Made by a program: the position numbers and the translations under genes. 41,535 nucleotides of DNA. Origin: an uncultured Lachnospiraceae bacterium. Lineage in GTDB: Bacteria > Bacillota > Clostridia > Lachnospirales > Lachnospiraceae. The stretch covers positions 1 to 41,535 of the forward strand of contig CATBDC010000037.1 in the NCBI GenBank assembly GCA_949502235.1. Reading direction: 5' to 3'. Below are positions 1 through 7,452 of this stretch, piece after piece; within the stretch, counting starts at the first letter, position 1; each line of letters begins with the position of its first letter. The notes under the pieces are model-generated. The model ran no database searches. It worked only from the letters and a program-made list of their open reading frames with translations, and had not been told where the DNA came from.

Positions 1-979
1 ACCGCAGGACATGGGCCAGGCATTCCTGATGGCCGCTGCCATACTTATAAAAGGTACTTTCGTGATCGTGGACCAGAATTCCCTGGTAATTTTCGGCCAC
101 TGTACCCTTTATTCCTTCATGCCCTTTTTTCTCCCGGGCGAAATATATCGCATCTCCATTTGGCGCGGCACAGATAAATACATAGGCATTCTTCCCGTTG
201 ACCCTGGCATTCGTGCAGTCCGTATGCATCACCGGCGCCTTCAGCATATCCCCATAGCTTCTTTTGATTTCTTTCTCCGATTTCTCTGCAAATTCTCTGC
301 CAAGCCTGCTGATCATTCCTTTGGAAATGTCCAGCTTCCCTTCCGTCAGGTCGTACAGGAATCTCCTGCATTTATCAATGGATGTGCAGCAGTCATTATT
401 AAGCAGGAACAGAAAGGCCTTTATGTCCCCCGCATAATTCACATCATTAACCACTCCTGGCGGAAACGGGGCATGGATACGCTCTCCGGTTTTGGAATTA
501 TAATAAACATCTGCATGGTATTCTGTCACATCCAGAACCAGGCGGATGCTTACAACCTGCTTTTTTCTCCCATACCCCCTGTGCCCCGGTTGTCCACCCG
601 GTTTCCTGCCACTCTTTTCCCGGCTGTTGGAAATTTTCTTCTTTTTGATGGTTTTTGACAACGGCATGGAGGAATTCTCATAATCCCGGTTCATCTGTGC
701 CCGGAGCTTTAAATTCCTGCCTTTTTCCTCTTCAAGCTCTGTGGCAGTCTCATACAGCTGGCGGCGCAGCACGGTTATTTTTCCTAACGCCTCATCCCTC
801 TGGCATTCAGCCTTTAAAGCCCGTTTTTCCAGTTCCCGGTTTGCCTTCTGGAGCTCTTCCAGTTTCCTGCCGTATTCTTTCTGTTCCTCTATGAGTCTGC
901 TTTGGAGCCGGAGTTCCCTTTCTTGGCCTGCAATCAGTTCATCGCGCATGGCAATCTCTTTTTTTAAATCCGAACTCAT
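1..979 (-). CDS. tnpC: IS66-family transposase (TnpC-like), N-terminal part
   Basis: Reading the minus strand from the ATG at 979 gives an uninterrupted frame of 326 codons that leaves the window at position 1, so the C-terminal part is not visible. The first ~100 residues are a charged coiled coil. Next comes a Lys/Arg-rich stretch with GGQPGHRGYGRKK (the IS66 N-terminal DNA-binding/zinc-region context), then the start of the DDE domain with VMHTDCTNARVNGKNAYVFIC and LVHDHESTFYKYGSGHQECL. In IS66 transposases the HTD and VHDH segments carry the catalytic aspartates. A GAGAGGG ribosome site lies ~5 nt upstream. No tnpA/tnpB-like genes precede it in the visible 5' flank, which fits IS66 subgroups that carry only the transposase. 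I could not place the element's terminal inverted repeat. The frame is open as far as it can be read. Confidence 0.88.
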   Translation of the reverse strand, partial: MSSDLKKEIAMRDELIAGQERELRLQSRLIEEQKEYGRKLEELQKANRELEKRALKAECQRDEALGKITVLRRQLYETATELEEEKGRNLKLRAQMNRDYENSSMPLSKTIKKKKISNSREKSGRKPGGQPGHRGYGRKKQVVSIRLVLDVTEYHADVYYNSKTGERIHAPFPPGVVNDVNYAGDIKAFLFLLNNDCCTSIDKCRRFLYDLTEGKLDISKGMISRLGREFAEKSEKEIKRSYGDMLKAPVMHTDCTNARVNGKNAYVFICAAPNGDAIYFAREKKGHEGIKGTVAENYQGILVHDHESTFYKYGSGHQECLAHVLR

Positions 980-1205
980 GGCATTCCCTCTCTTTCTGGT
1001 AATAGTATATCAGAAAACCGTTAAACTGGCGAATTCCGGGGAATTTCCGTATGGACAGTTTGACTATGGATAACTTCTTTTTTTGAAGTGAGCATGTGGA
1101 TGAAAGGATGGATAAAAGGCTATTTCGTCATTTTTCACAACTATTTTTTCAACCTGTGAACTGTAACCAATCCTTTAGTTGAAATTGAATTTTGCGAATA
1201 ATTTC
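980..1205. other. non-coding flank between IS66 transposase and toxin-antitoxin locus
   Basis: An AT-rich stretch with no credible gene. It should hold the promoter of the IS66 transposase (minus strand) and the outer end of the element. A small inverted repeat, AACTTC-T-run-GAAGT, lies near 1070-1090, but I cannot assign it as an IS end without the other terminus. Confidence 0.4.
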
Positions 1206-1234
1206 TTGATACGATCACGATCATATGTTATATT
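1206..1234 (+). promoter_or_regulatory. promoter of the antisense (antitoxin) RNA
   Basis: TTGATA at 1206-1211 and TATATT at 1229-1234 are separated by exactly 17 bp, a near-consensus sigma-A promoter. The predicted start is around 1240. No coding region follows before the hairpin terminator at 1298-1334, so the product should be a short non-coding RNA. Confidence 0.75.
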
Positions 1235-1240
1235 ATAGAC

Positions 1241-1334
1241 ATAAGGGAAACCACGAAAGCGGCTTACCCCGAACAATAGTTACTACCCTTATGGGCAGCC
1301 GTCACATGTGCGAGATGTGGCGGCTATTTCTTTT
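1241..1334 (+). ncRNA. antisense RNA, predicted type I antitoxin
   Basis: A transcript of about 90 nt is predicted from the promoter at 1206-1234 to a terminator made of a 10-bp stem (1298-1307 with 1315-1324) followed by TATTTCTTTT. Its 3' part is complementary to the end of the toxin gene on the other strand (stop at 1324-1326) and to the toxin 3' UTR. This is the arrangement known for txpA/RatA and bsrG/SR4 in Bacillus. Its first ~25 nt (GGGAAACCA ... GCGGCTTACCC, 1245-1269) nearly repeat the leader of the toxin mRNA. The RNA is inferred from promoter and terminator only. Confidence 0.65.
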
Positions 1335-1416
1335 CCCTGAAAATCTGATAACACAGACCAACAAGGGCGACAATAAATATACAAAACTGAAAAAGATCAG
1401 AATATGTAACATTCAT
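1324..1416 (-). CDS. small hydrophobic peptide, predicted type I toxin (holin-like)
   Basis: The gene encodes 30 residues: a short polar N-terminus (MNVTYSDLFQF), one hydrophobic membrane segment (CIFIVALVGLCYQIF) and a basic tail (REKK). This layout is typical of the small peptides annotated as putative holin-like toxins in Firmicutes, related in design to TxpA/BsrG-type membrane toxins. The ribosome site GGAGGG (1425-1430) lies 8 nt from the ATG. A strong minus-strand promoter sits ~95 nt upstream, giving a long leader. A convergent antisense RNA overlaps the 3' end. Function as a toxin is inferred from size, topology and the paired antisense RNA. The gene is short enough to be missed by standard gene callers. 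Confidence 0.72.
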   Translation of the reverse strand: MNVTYSDLFQFCIFIVALVGLCYQIFREKK

Positions 1417-1424
1417 TGGAATCA

Positions 1425-1458
1425 CCCTCCTTTCTTTCGTCTGGAGGGTTGCCCCTCC
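1425..1458 (-). promoter_or_regulatory. toxin mRNA leader: SD and competing anti-SD hairpin
   Basis: In the toxin mRNA, GGAGGG-GCAA-CCCTCC (1458-1443) forms a perfect 6-bp stem with a GNRA tetraloop. Its CCCTCC half (1448-1443) is also fully complementary to the toxin SD GGAGGG (1430-1425), 12 nt downstream. The two pairings exclude each other, so the leader can be drawn with the SD either free or sequestered. Confidence 0.6.
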
Positions 1459-1509
1459 GAAAATACAAGAGGGTAAGCCGCCTTTGGCTCTTTGGTTTCC
1501 CATAGCAAT

Positions 1510-1538
1510 AATATATCATGTATAACAGTTTTTGACAA
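1510..1538 (-). promoter_or_regulatory. promoter of the toxin mRNA
   Basis: On the minus strand TTGTCA (1538-1533) and TATATT (1515-1510) are 17 bp apart, with predicted start near 1503. The -35 box overlaps a plus-strand TTGACA (1532-1537). That copy could serve the ABC transporter gene at 1578, although no good plus-strand -10 box is seen at 17 bp. Confidence 0.7.
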
Positions 1539-1577
1539 TTATTTTGTAAAATAAAATAAGAAAGAGGGTTGTGGAGC

Positions 1578-2261
1578 ATGGAGATATTAAGAGTAGAGAA
1601 TCTTAGCAAGACTTATGGGACAGGAGAAGCCAGGGTAGAGGCGTTAAGGCAGGTTTCCTTTTCCATGGAGAGAGGAGAATTCGGCGCGGTTGTAGGCGTG
1701 TCCGGTTCGGGAAAGAGTACGCTTCTTCATTGTATCGGCGGGCTGGATAAGGCAGATGCCGGGAAAGTATTCATAAGCGGAAGGGATTTATTTGAAATGG
1801 GGGAGGATGAGCGGACGATTTTCCGCAGGCAGAATATCGGGTTTATCTTTCAGTCCTTTCATCTGATTCCGGAGCTTAACGTGGAACAGAATATTACCTT
1901 TCCTCTTCTTCTGGATTATAAGAAGCCGGACGAAAAGAAGGTAGAGGAGATGCTGAAAGTGCTGGGCCTTACAGAGAGGAGAAAGCACCTGCCGGGGCAG
2001 CTTTCAGGCGGACAGCAGCAGAGAGTTGCAATCGGGAGGGCGCTTATTACCCGTCCGGCGCTGGTTCTGGCCGATGAGCCTACGGGAAATTTAGATTCAG
2101 GGAGCAGTCAGGATGTGATGGAGCTTTTGTGCAAGGCTTCCCGGTATTATCAGCAGACGGTTCTTATGATCACACATAATATGAACCTGACCTCTTATGC
2201 GGACCGTGTATTCCGCGTTGCGGACGGGAGGCTTTGTGAGCTGGGAGGTGATGCACAATGA
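1578..2261 (+). CDS. ABC transporter ATP-binding protein, MacB/LolD type
   Basis: A 227-residue ATPase that would power the permease encoded next to it. Visible motifs are Walker [10 protein letters not shown], a Q-loop in [10 protein letters not shown], the signature LSGGQQQR, Walker [13 protein letters not shown] and a switch His in MITHN. The DEPTGNLD form and the length are typical of the MacB/LolD/FtsE-like group, which works with FtsX-fold permeases and often exports peptides, antibiotics or lipoproteins, or acts as a mechanotransmitter. I start at ATG 1578 behind AGAGGG (1563-1568); a TTG at 1569 is a less likely start. The stop overlaps the next gene's ATG by 4 bp (ATGA), indicating translational coupling. 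No sensor kinase or regulator of the BceRS kind is adjacent, so the substrate is unknown. Confidence 0.92.
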   Translation: MEILRVENLSKTYGTGEARVEALRQVSFSMERGEFGAVVGVSGSGKSTLLHCIGGLDKADAGKVFISGRDLFEMGEDERTIFRRQNIGFIFQSFHLIPELNVEQNITFPLLLDYKKPDEKKVEEMLKVLGLTERRKHLPGQLSGGQQQRVAIGRALITRPALVLADEPTGNLDSGSSQDVMELLCKASRYYQQTVLMITHNMNLTSYADRVFRVADGRLCELGGDAQ

Positions 2262-4597
2262 AGCATTATCTGGATTTAATAAAATTCTCTGCTAAGCAGC
2301 ATAAGAAACAGAACCGGATGACAAAGCTTTGTATTGTGCTGGCGGTATTTCTTGTGTCTGTAATTTTTGGGATGGCGGATATGGAAATGCGTTCCCAGAT
2401 GATTCAGGCAGTTAAGACGGATGGAAGCTGGCATGCGGCATTTGTGGTAAATGAGGAGCAGGGAGCCATTCTTTTGGCAAGGCCCGAGGTGGAGAGTGCC
2501 GCACGGTACGGGGCTCTTAATTATCGTTTGAAGGATGGATATCAGATTGAAGGGACAGAAACAGGAGTCGGCGGGTTTGATAAGGAATTTCAGGAAATGA
2601 TTCCTGACGCGGAGGTTATCGCGGGGACGTTTCCGGATAAGCCGGATGAAGCAGTGATGAATGAAAATATAAAGGCGCGGTTAGGGGTACAGATTGGGGA
2701 TACTATCCATATGACGACTCCCTGGGGAAATGAAAAGGAGTACCATATTACCGGACTTGTGAAAAATACGGCTCTGACGGCTGAGTTAGATGCCTTCTGC
2801 ATCTTTCTTAACACAGACGGATTTTCAGAGCTTTATGAGGAACAGGCGGCAGGAGAGGCAGAAGAACTCTATTTTGTGAAGTTCAGGCGGTTTTGCAATA
2901 TTCAGAAAACGATTGATGAGATTACGGTTCAGCTTGGGCTTAAGGAGGGACAGGTGCGGCAGAATGTGAAGGTTCTGGCGTTAATGATTCAGAGCAGGGA
3001 TTCTTATATGATGCAGTTTTATTTTGTGGCGGCAGCCCTGGCGATGTTGGTGGTGATAGCGGGAATTCTAATGATTACGGCCAGCATGAACAGCAGTATT
3101 GCAAGGCGGACAGAGTTTTTCGGGATGCTTAGGTGTCTTGGGGCTGTGAAAGGCCAGGTGATCCGATATGTACAGAGGGAGGCTCTTGAATGGTGCAGGA
3201 TTGCAATACCTGCCGGAGTGGCAGCAGGTGTTGTGGTAGTATGGGGGGTGTGCGGGCTGCTTCGCTTCTTAAGCCCTGGGCTTTTTGAAGGACTTCCGGT
3301 GTTTGGAGTCAGCTTCATGGGGATAGGAGCCGGAATCATTGTAGGTTTTCTTACGGTTTTCCTGGCGGCAGGTTCTCCGGCGAAGCAGGCGGCCAGAGTA
3401 TCTCCCCTCACGGCGGTATCCGGAAATGCAGGAACAGTTCATGCAGTAAAAAGGACAGCTGATACACGGTTCTTTAAGGTAGATACGGCGCTCGGAATCC
3501 ACCATGCCGCAGGCAGTAAAAAGAATTTTCTTCTGGTGTCAGGTTCCTTTGCGTTCAGTATTATTTTATTTCTTGCGTTTAGTACGGCAATTGATTTTAT
3601 GCATCATGCCATTAACCCCTTACGTCCATCAGCGCCTGATATCCGTGTGAATCTGGAAGATGGGTCGAACCAGATTCCGGCACAGCTAGCAAAGGAGCTT
3701 GAGAAAGCTCCGGGAGTGAAGCGTGTATTCGGGCGGGGCTATGCCGGGCTTACAATGCCAGACGGGCGGCAGATTACCGCTGTTTCTTATGGGAAATACC
3801 AGTTTCAGTGGGCAGAGGAATCTATGTTAGAGGGAAGCTTAAAGGATGCGTCCGAAGGTAAGGGTGTGCTGTTTGTGTCCCAGGAAGAGGACACTCCTGA
3901 TGTGGGGAGTCATATTAAGGTATTGGCAGGAGGAAAGGAACGGGATATTTCTGTCGCTGGAATTATAGGCGGGGTTCCTGACATGACTGATACTGCGGCA
4001 GATATGATGTTCTGCCAGGAGGATCTTTTTAGGGAGCTAACAGGGGAGAAAGGCTATGCAGTGCTGGACATACAGCTTCAAAGAAATGCCAGGGACGTAC
4101 AGGTACAGGAAATCAGACAGATTATAGAAAGAGCCTGCGGGGACGGTATTATATTTTCTGATAAACGGATAAAGAACCAGGAGGCAAGGGGCGCGTCTTA
4201 TTCTATGGCTGTGTTTATGTACGGATTTCTGGCGGTGATTGCCCTGATTGGATTTTTCAATATTATAAATTGCATCGCCATGAGTGTGTCAGCCAGAATA
4301 AAGGAATATGGCGCAATGCGAGCCATCGGAATGAGTACCGGCCAGCTGGAACGGATGGTAGTGGGAGAGACGCTGACCTATGCATTTTCCGGCGCCGGTT
4401 TTGGATGTGCTCTCGGCCTGCCGCTTAACTGGCTTATGTTTGACTCCCTTGTAACCTCCAGATGGAAGGAGGCATGGAGTATTCCGGGATGGGAGCTTGC
4501 GGCGGCTGCCGCTGTCATGGCCGTATCAGTCCTTCTGGCAGTTTCCGGACCAGCAAGGCAGCTAAAGGATATGATTGTAGTGGATATAATAAGGTGA
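2258..4597 (+). CDS. FtsX-like ABC transporter permease
   Basis: A 779-residue membrane protein with a hydrophobic segment near residues 24-40, a large extracytoplasmic region (~50-245), then a cluster of three membrane segments (~250-375). A second, similar half follows: a membrane segment near 430, an external domain and three C-terminal segments with the FtsX-typical RIKEYGAMRAIGMSTGQLERM loop. The duplicated FtsX-domain plan matches large MacB-like/YtrF-type permeases and fits the ATPase encoded 4 bp upstream. In this family energy from ATP drives movement of the external domains rather than classical transport through the membrane. The substrate cannot be told from the sequence. The gene is followed by 63 bp and the HAD hydrolase, with no clear terminator between them. 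Confidence 0.9.
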   Translation: MKHYLDLIKFSAKQHKKQNRMTKLCIVLAVFLVSVIFGMADMEMRSQMIQAVKTDGSWHAAFVVNEEQGAILLARPEVESAARYGALNYRLKDGYQIEGTETGVGGFDKEFQEMIPDAEVIAGTFPDKPDEAVMNENIKARLGVQIGDTIHMTTPWGNEKEYHITGLVKNTALTAELDAFCIFLNTDGFSELYEEQAAGEAEELYFVKFRRFCNIQKTIDEITVQLGLKEGQVRQNVKVLALMIQSRDSYMMQFYFVAAALAMLVVIAGILMITASMNSSIARRTEFFGMLRCLGAVKGQVIRYVQREALEWCRIAIPAGVAAGVVVVWGVCGLLRFLSPGLFEGLPVFGVSFMGIGAGIIVGFLTVFLAAGSPAKQAARVSPLTAVSGNAGTVHAVKRTADTRFFKVDTALGIHHAAGSKKNFLLVSGSFAFSIILFLAFSTAIDFMHHAINPLRPSAPDIRVNLEDGSNQIPAQLAKELEKAPGVKRVFGRGYAGLTMPDGRQITAVSYGKYQFQWAEESMLEGSLKDASEGKGVLFVSQEEDTPDVGSHIKVLAGGKERDISVAGIIGGVPDMTDTAADMMFCQEDLFRELTGEKGYAVLDIQLQRNARDVQVQEIRQIIERACGDGIIFSDKRIKNQEARGASYSMAVFMYGFLAVIALIGFFNIINCIAMSVSARIKEYGAMRAIGMSTGQLERMVVGETLTYAFSGAGFGCALGLPLNWLMFDSLVTSRWKEAWSIPGWELAAAAAVMAVSVLLAVSGPARQLKDMIVVDIIR

Positions 4598-4660
4598 AAA
4601 GTTTTATTGTTGTATATTTTTTAGTCAGGTGTTATGCTGTACTTTAAAGGATGTGATTTT

Positions 4661-5374
4661 ATGCATATGGAAATAAATATTGTATTTGATATGGATGACA
4701 CTATGTATGATCTGATGGAGCCTTTCAGAAAGGCCCATGAGAAAATATTTTCGCAGAAAGTAACTGCAGATATGAACGAACTTTTTAAGAAGTCGCGAAT
4801 TTACTCAGATATCATACTGGAGCAGGAAAAAGCAGGCAGGGTCCGAAAGGAGGATGCCTTTTACGAGAGGCTTCGGATGACCTATCAGGATGCGGGGCTT
4901 AATTTAAAACGAGAAGAAGGTGATCGTTTTGAAGCGGAATACCGGTGCGGCCAGGCAGATATAAAACTTTTCAATTTTATGGAGGAGTTTCTTGATTACT
5001 GCAAGGAAGAAAATATCCCTATGGCAATATTGACTAACGGAGACGGCAGAGGGCAGCGCCGTAAGGCATCGGCGCTTCGGCTGGAAAGATGGTTCCAGGA
5101 GGAGCATATTTTTCCGACCGGAGAAATCGGCTGGCACAAGCCTGATCCCCGTGCCTTTAAGGCCGTGGAAAGCCACATGAATTTCAAACCCGGACAGACA
5201 TGGTACATAGGGGATACTTATGAATCTGATATTGCCGGCGCTTCGGCTGCCGGCTGGCATACAATCTGGCTGAATCACCGGGCCAGACCCTGTCCGGAAG
5301 TTCCGGGAAGGGCCGATATGGAGGCGGGCAGCGGGAAAGAGCTCCTGCCGCTGTTGAAAAAGATAAGATTTTGA
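4661..5374 (+). CDS. HAD superfamily hydrolase (subfamily IA)
   Basis: A 237-residue cytosolic phosphohydrolase. Motif I is FDMDDTMYD with the nucleophile Asp, motif II is ILTNGDG, motif III Lys lies in IGWHKPDPRAF, and motif IV is YIGDTYESDIAGA. An alpha-helical cap lies between motifs I and II (~20-110). This order is that of HAD-IA enzymes such as nucleotidases or phosphoglycolate-type phosphatases, but substrate specificity cannot be read from it. I start at ATG 4661, preceded by AAAGG at 4646-4650; upstream in-frame codons lack a ribosome site. It is the last gene before a strong terminator and may be read together with the ABC exporter upstream. Confidence 0.88.
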   Translation: MHMEINIVFDMDDTMYDLMEPFRKAHEKIFSQKVTADMNELFKKSRIYSDIILEQEKAGRVRKEDAFYERLRMTYQDAGLNLKREEGDRFEAEYRCGQADIKLFNFMEEFLDYCKEENIPMAILTNGDGRGQRRKASALRLERWFQEEHIFPTGEIGWHKPDPRAFKAVESHMNFKPGQTWYIGDTYESDIAGASAAGWHTIWLNHRARPCPEVPGRADMEAGSGKELLPLLKKIRF

Positions 5375-5375
5375 G

Positions 5376-5404
5376 AAAGAGACTGTCAGATGACAGTCTC
5401 TTTT
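5376..5404 (+). terminator. rho-independent terminator after HAD gene
   Basis: A 13-bp perfect stem (5376-5388 with 5391-5403, AAAGAGACTGTCA type) with a tight loop continues directly into TCTCTTTTG. It starts 2 nt after the HAD stop codon and separates that gene from the operon at 5516. Confidence 0.9.
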
Positions 5405-5438
5405 GTCAGTGCGCCCGGCAAAAAAATATAAATGATGT

Positions 5439-5467
5439 TTGCGAATATGTCTTGGATGGTGTATACT
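5439..5467 (+). promoter_or_regulatory. sigma-A-type promoter of the BMP-fusion operon
   Basis: TTGCGA (5439-5444) and TATACT (5462-5467) are separated by 17 bp and lie ~50 bp upstream of the start codon, just after the terminator of the preceding gene. Confidence 0.65.
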
Positions 5468-5515
5468 TTACCTGCAAAGAAAAGACAATAGAATAAAAGT
5501 GAGATGGAGAATTAT

Positions 5516-7444
5516 ATGGCATTAGAAGATTATGTAAAAGCCTACAGGATGGGAAAAAGAGATTATCAGTATAGGATGCTTCATGGAATGCCGCCTACGG
5601 TACAGGTTCTGGATGATATTCTTCCAGGGCGGGGCACTTATTCAGAGGTTCCCTTAGGCCTTGTGCAGATTCCCATAGATCAGATTGTGGGGACGAAGAC
5701 GGGTGGAAGAAGCAGCGCATTTGCCGGTAACTTTATGCCGATTTTAAGGGAAAATACAGAGTTTGCCTCAAAATGGGCCAGTCTTAGCACCAGCCACATA
5801 CAGGAGGGAATCAGAGAACCCATTAAGGCCTATGAATATATGAATAAGTTTTATGTGCTGGAGGGCAACAAGAGGGTCAGCGTGATGAAGTATTTCGGCG
5901 TGGCTGCGGTTCCAGGTGTTGTGACGAGAATTGTTCCGAAGCGTACAGAGGAGAAGGAAAATAAAATTTATTATGAATTTATGGATTTTTACGAGCTGTC
6001 TAAAGTAAATTATATCTGGTTTTCGGAGGAAGGAAGCTTTGCCAGGCTTCAGGAGGCCGTTGGAAAAGAAAAGGATGAGATATGGTCTGAGGATGACAAG
6101 CTGACCTTCAGCTCAGTCTACCGGAGGTTCTCTGCAGAGTATACACAGATTAATGAGGCGCAGAAGGCAGATGATGAGCTTAACATTCTGCCGGGGGACG
6201 CATTTTTATCCTTTATTACCTTATACGGATATGAGGATATATATGAGATGACCACAAAGGAGCTTAAGAATCTGATTTCCGACAGCTGGGAGGAGTTTAA
6301 GCTGTTAGAGAAAAAGGAGGAATCCGTTGCTCTAAAGCTTGATCCGAACACAGAGAAAAAGCCCCTTTTGAACCTTCTTCTTCCTACGGGGATGACGAGG
6401 CTTAAGATTGCATTTGTATATGCAAAGACGGTTTCCTCCTCGGCGTGGACCTATGCACATGAGCTTGGAAGGCTGCACCTGGAGCAGACCTTTCCGGAGA
6501 AGGTCAGCACTGTCTATTATGATAATGTGACGGAGGAGACGATAGAGGGCATGATTGAGGAGGCGATAGAGGCGGAATGTGATATTATTTTCACGACATC
6601 TCCGGCCTTTGTGCAGGCGAGTGTGAAGGCGGCTATTGCGCACCCGGATGTGCGGATACTGAACTGCTCTTTAAATACATCTCACAGATATATACGGACC
6701 TACTATGCGCGTATGCATGAGGCAAAGTTTCTGATGGGAGCCATTGCAGGAGCCATGGCGGAAAATAATAAGCTTGCCTATGTTGCGGATCTGCCGATTT
6801 ACGGCTCAATTGCAAATATTAATGCATTTGCACTGGGAGCGAAGATGATCAATCCCCGGGCAGAGGTGTATCTGGAGTGGTCCTCCTTAAAGGATCGGGA
6901 CATCTATGAAAATATCAGGAGAACCGGCGCCAGTTGCATTTCGGGAAAGGATATGGTGATTCCGGAGGATTCTTCCCGGTATTTCGGCCTTTATACACTG
7001 GATAATGACTGGCCGAGAAGCCTTGCCATGCCGCTGTGGCACTGGGGTAAATTTTATGAGCGCCTTGTCCGGACCATTATGGACGGAACCTGGAAATATG
7101 ATGACAAATCCTCGGAGAAAAAGGCCATTAATTACTGGTGGGGCATGTCCTCGGGTGTCATTGACGTAATCTGTTCGAAGAATCTGCCTATCGGCACCAG
7201 GCGTCTTGTAGAGCTTTTAAGGAATACAATAAGCAGAGGAGAATTTAACCCCTTTTCCGGCATTTTATATTCCCAGGAGAGGGTTGTACAGGGAGATCCG
7301 GGTGCAAGCCTTTCGCCGGAGCAGATTGTGAAGATGGACTGGCTGGCTGAAAATGTCATCGGATCCCTTCCGGAGGAATACGAGCTTCAGGATCAGGCGA
7401 AGCCGGCAGTCCTGCAGCAGGGAGTAAAGAAAAAGGAAGGTTAA
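5516..7444 (+). CDS. cytosolic fusion of a ParB-like domain and a BMP (PBP1) ligand-binding domain
   Basis: A 642-residue protein without signal peptide, lipobox or membrane segment. Residues ~47-150 resemble the ParB/sulfiredoxin nucleotide-binding fold: VQIPIDQIVG, then GIREPIKAYEYMNKFYVL and EGNKRVSVMKYFG, where ParB proteins carry their GxxR box. A charged helical region follows. From ~293 (LKIAFVYAKT) to ~560 there is a BMP/PBP1-type periplasmic-binding fold (basic membrane protein family, normally lipoproteins that bind nucleosides) with CDIIFTTSPAF and LAYVADLPIYGSIANINAFALGA. BMP-family regulators are known inside cells (Bacillus Med affects comK). I start at ATG 5516 behind GGAG (5506-5509), not at 5504. 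The phosphoesterase gene follows after 8 bp. A nucleoside-sensing role is inference; the ParB-like call is motif-based and uncertain. Confidence 0.75.
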   Translation: MALEDYVKAYRMGKRDYQYRMLHGMPPTVQVLDDILPGRGTYSEVPLGLVQIPIDQIVGTKTGGRSSAFAGNFMPILRENTEFASKWASLSTSHIQEGIREPIKAYEYMNKFYVLEGNKRVSVMKYFGVAAVPGVVTRIVPKRTEEKENKIYYEFMDFYELSKVNYIWFSEEGSFARLQEAVGKEKDEIWSEDDKLTFSSVYRRFSAEYTQINEAQKADDELNILPGDAFLSFITLYGYEDIYEMTTKELKNLISDSWEEFKLLEKKEESVALKLDPNTEKKPLLNLLLPTGMTRLKIAFVYAKTVSSSAWTYAHELGRLHLEQTFPEKVSTVYYDNVTEETIEGMIEEAIEAECDIIFTTSPAFVQASVKAAIAHPDVRILNCSLNTSHRYIRTYYARMHEAKFLMGAIAGAMAENNKLAYVADLPIYGSIANINAFALGAKMINPRAEVYLEWSSLKDRDIYENIRRTGASCISGKDMVIPEDSSRYFGLYTLDNDWPRSLAMPLWHWGKFYERLVRTIMDGTWKYDDKSSEKKAINYWWGMSSGVIDVICSKNLPIGTRRLVELLRNTISRGEFNPFSGILYSQERVVQGDPGASLSPEQIVKMDWLAENVIGSLPEEYELQDQAKPAVLQQGVKKKEG

Positions 7445-7452
7445 ACACATTT

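Larger units (their letters stand above)
1245..1501. repeat. inverted repeat flanking the toxin-antitoxin locus
   Basis: The left arm (1245-1269) reads GGGAAACCA followed by GCGGCTTACCC. The right arm (1471-1501), read on the minus strand, has the same blocks with a slightly longer spacer. The arms coincide with the 5' ends of the two predicted convergent transcripts, so both RNAs begin with nearly the same leader. Confidence 0.7.

Noticed and set aside
11-658. Plus-strand 215-codon frame opposite the transposase
   Set aside because: The minus-strand frame encodes a continuous IS66 transposase with family motifs; the plus-strand translation has no recognisable features.
1225-1476. Plus-strand 83-codon frame over the toxin-antitoxin locus
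   Set aside because: It has no ribosome site, starts at the predicted -10 region of the antisense promoter and runs across the antisense terminator. The minus-strand 30-residue gene with SD, promoter and membrane segment explains the region better.
1245-1501. Inverted repeat around the toxin locus as IS terminal repeats
   Set aside because: The arms coincide with transcript 5' ends just after promoter -10 boxes, no transposase is enclosed and no flanking target duplication is visible, so a role in RNA pairing fits better.
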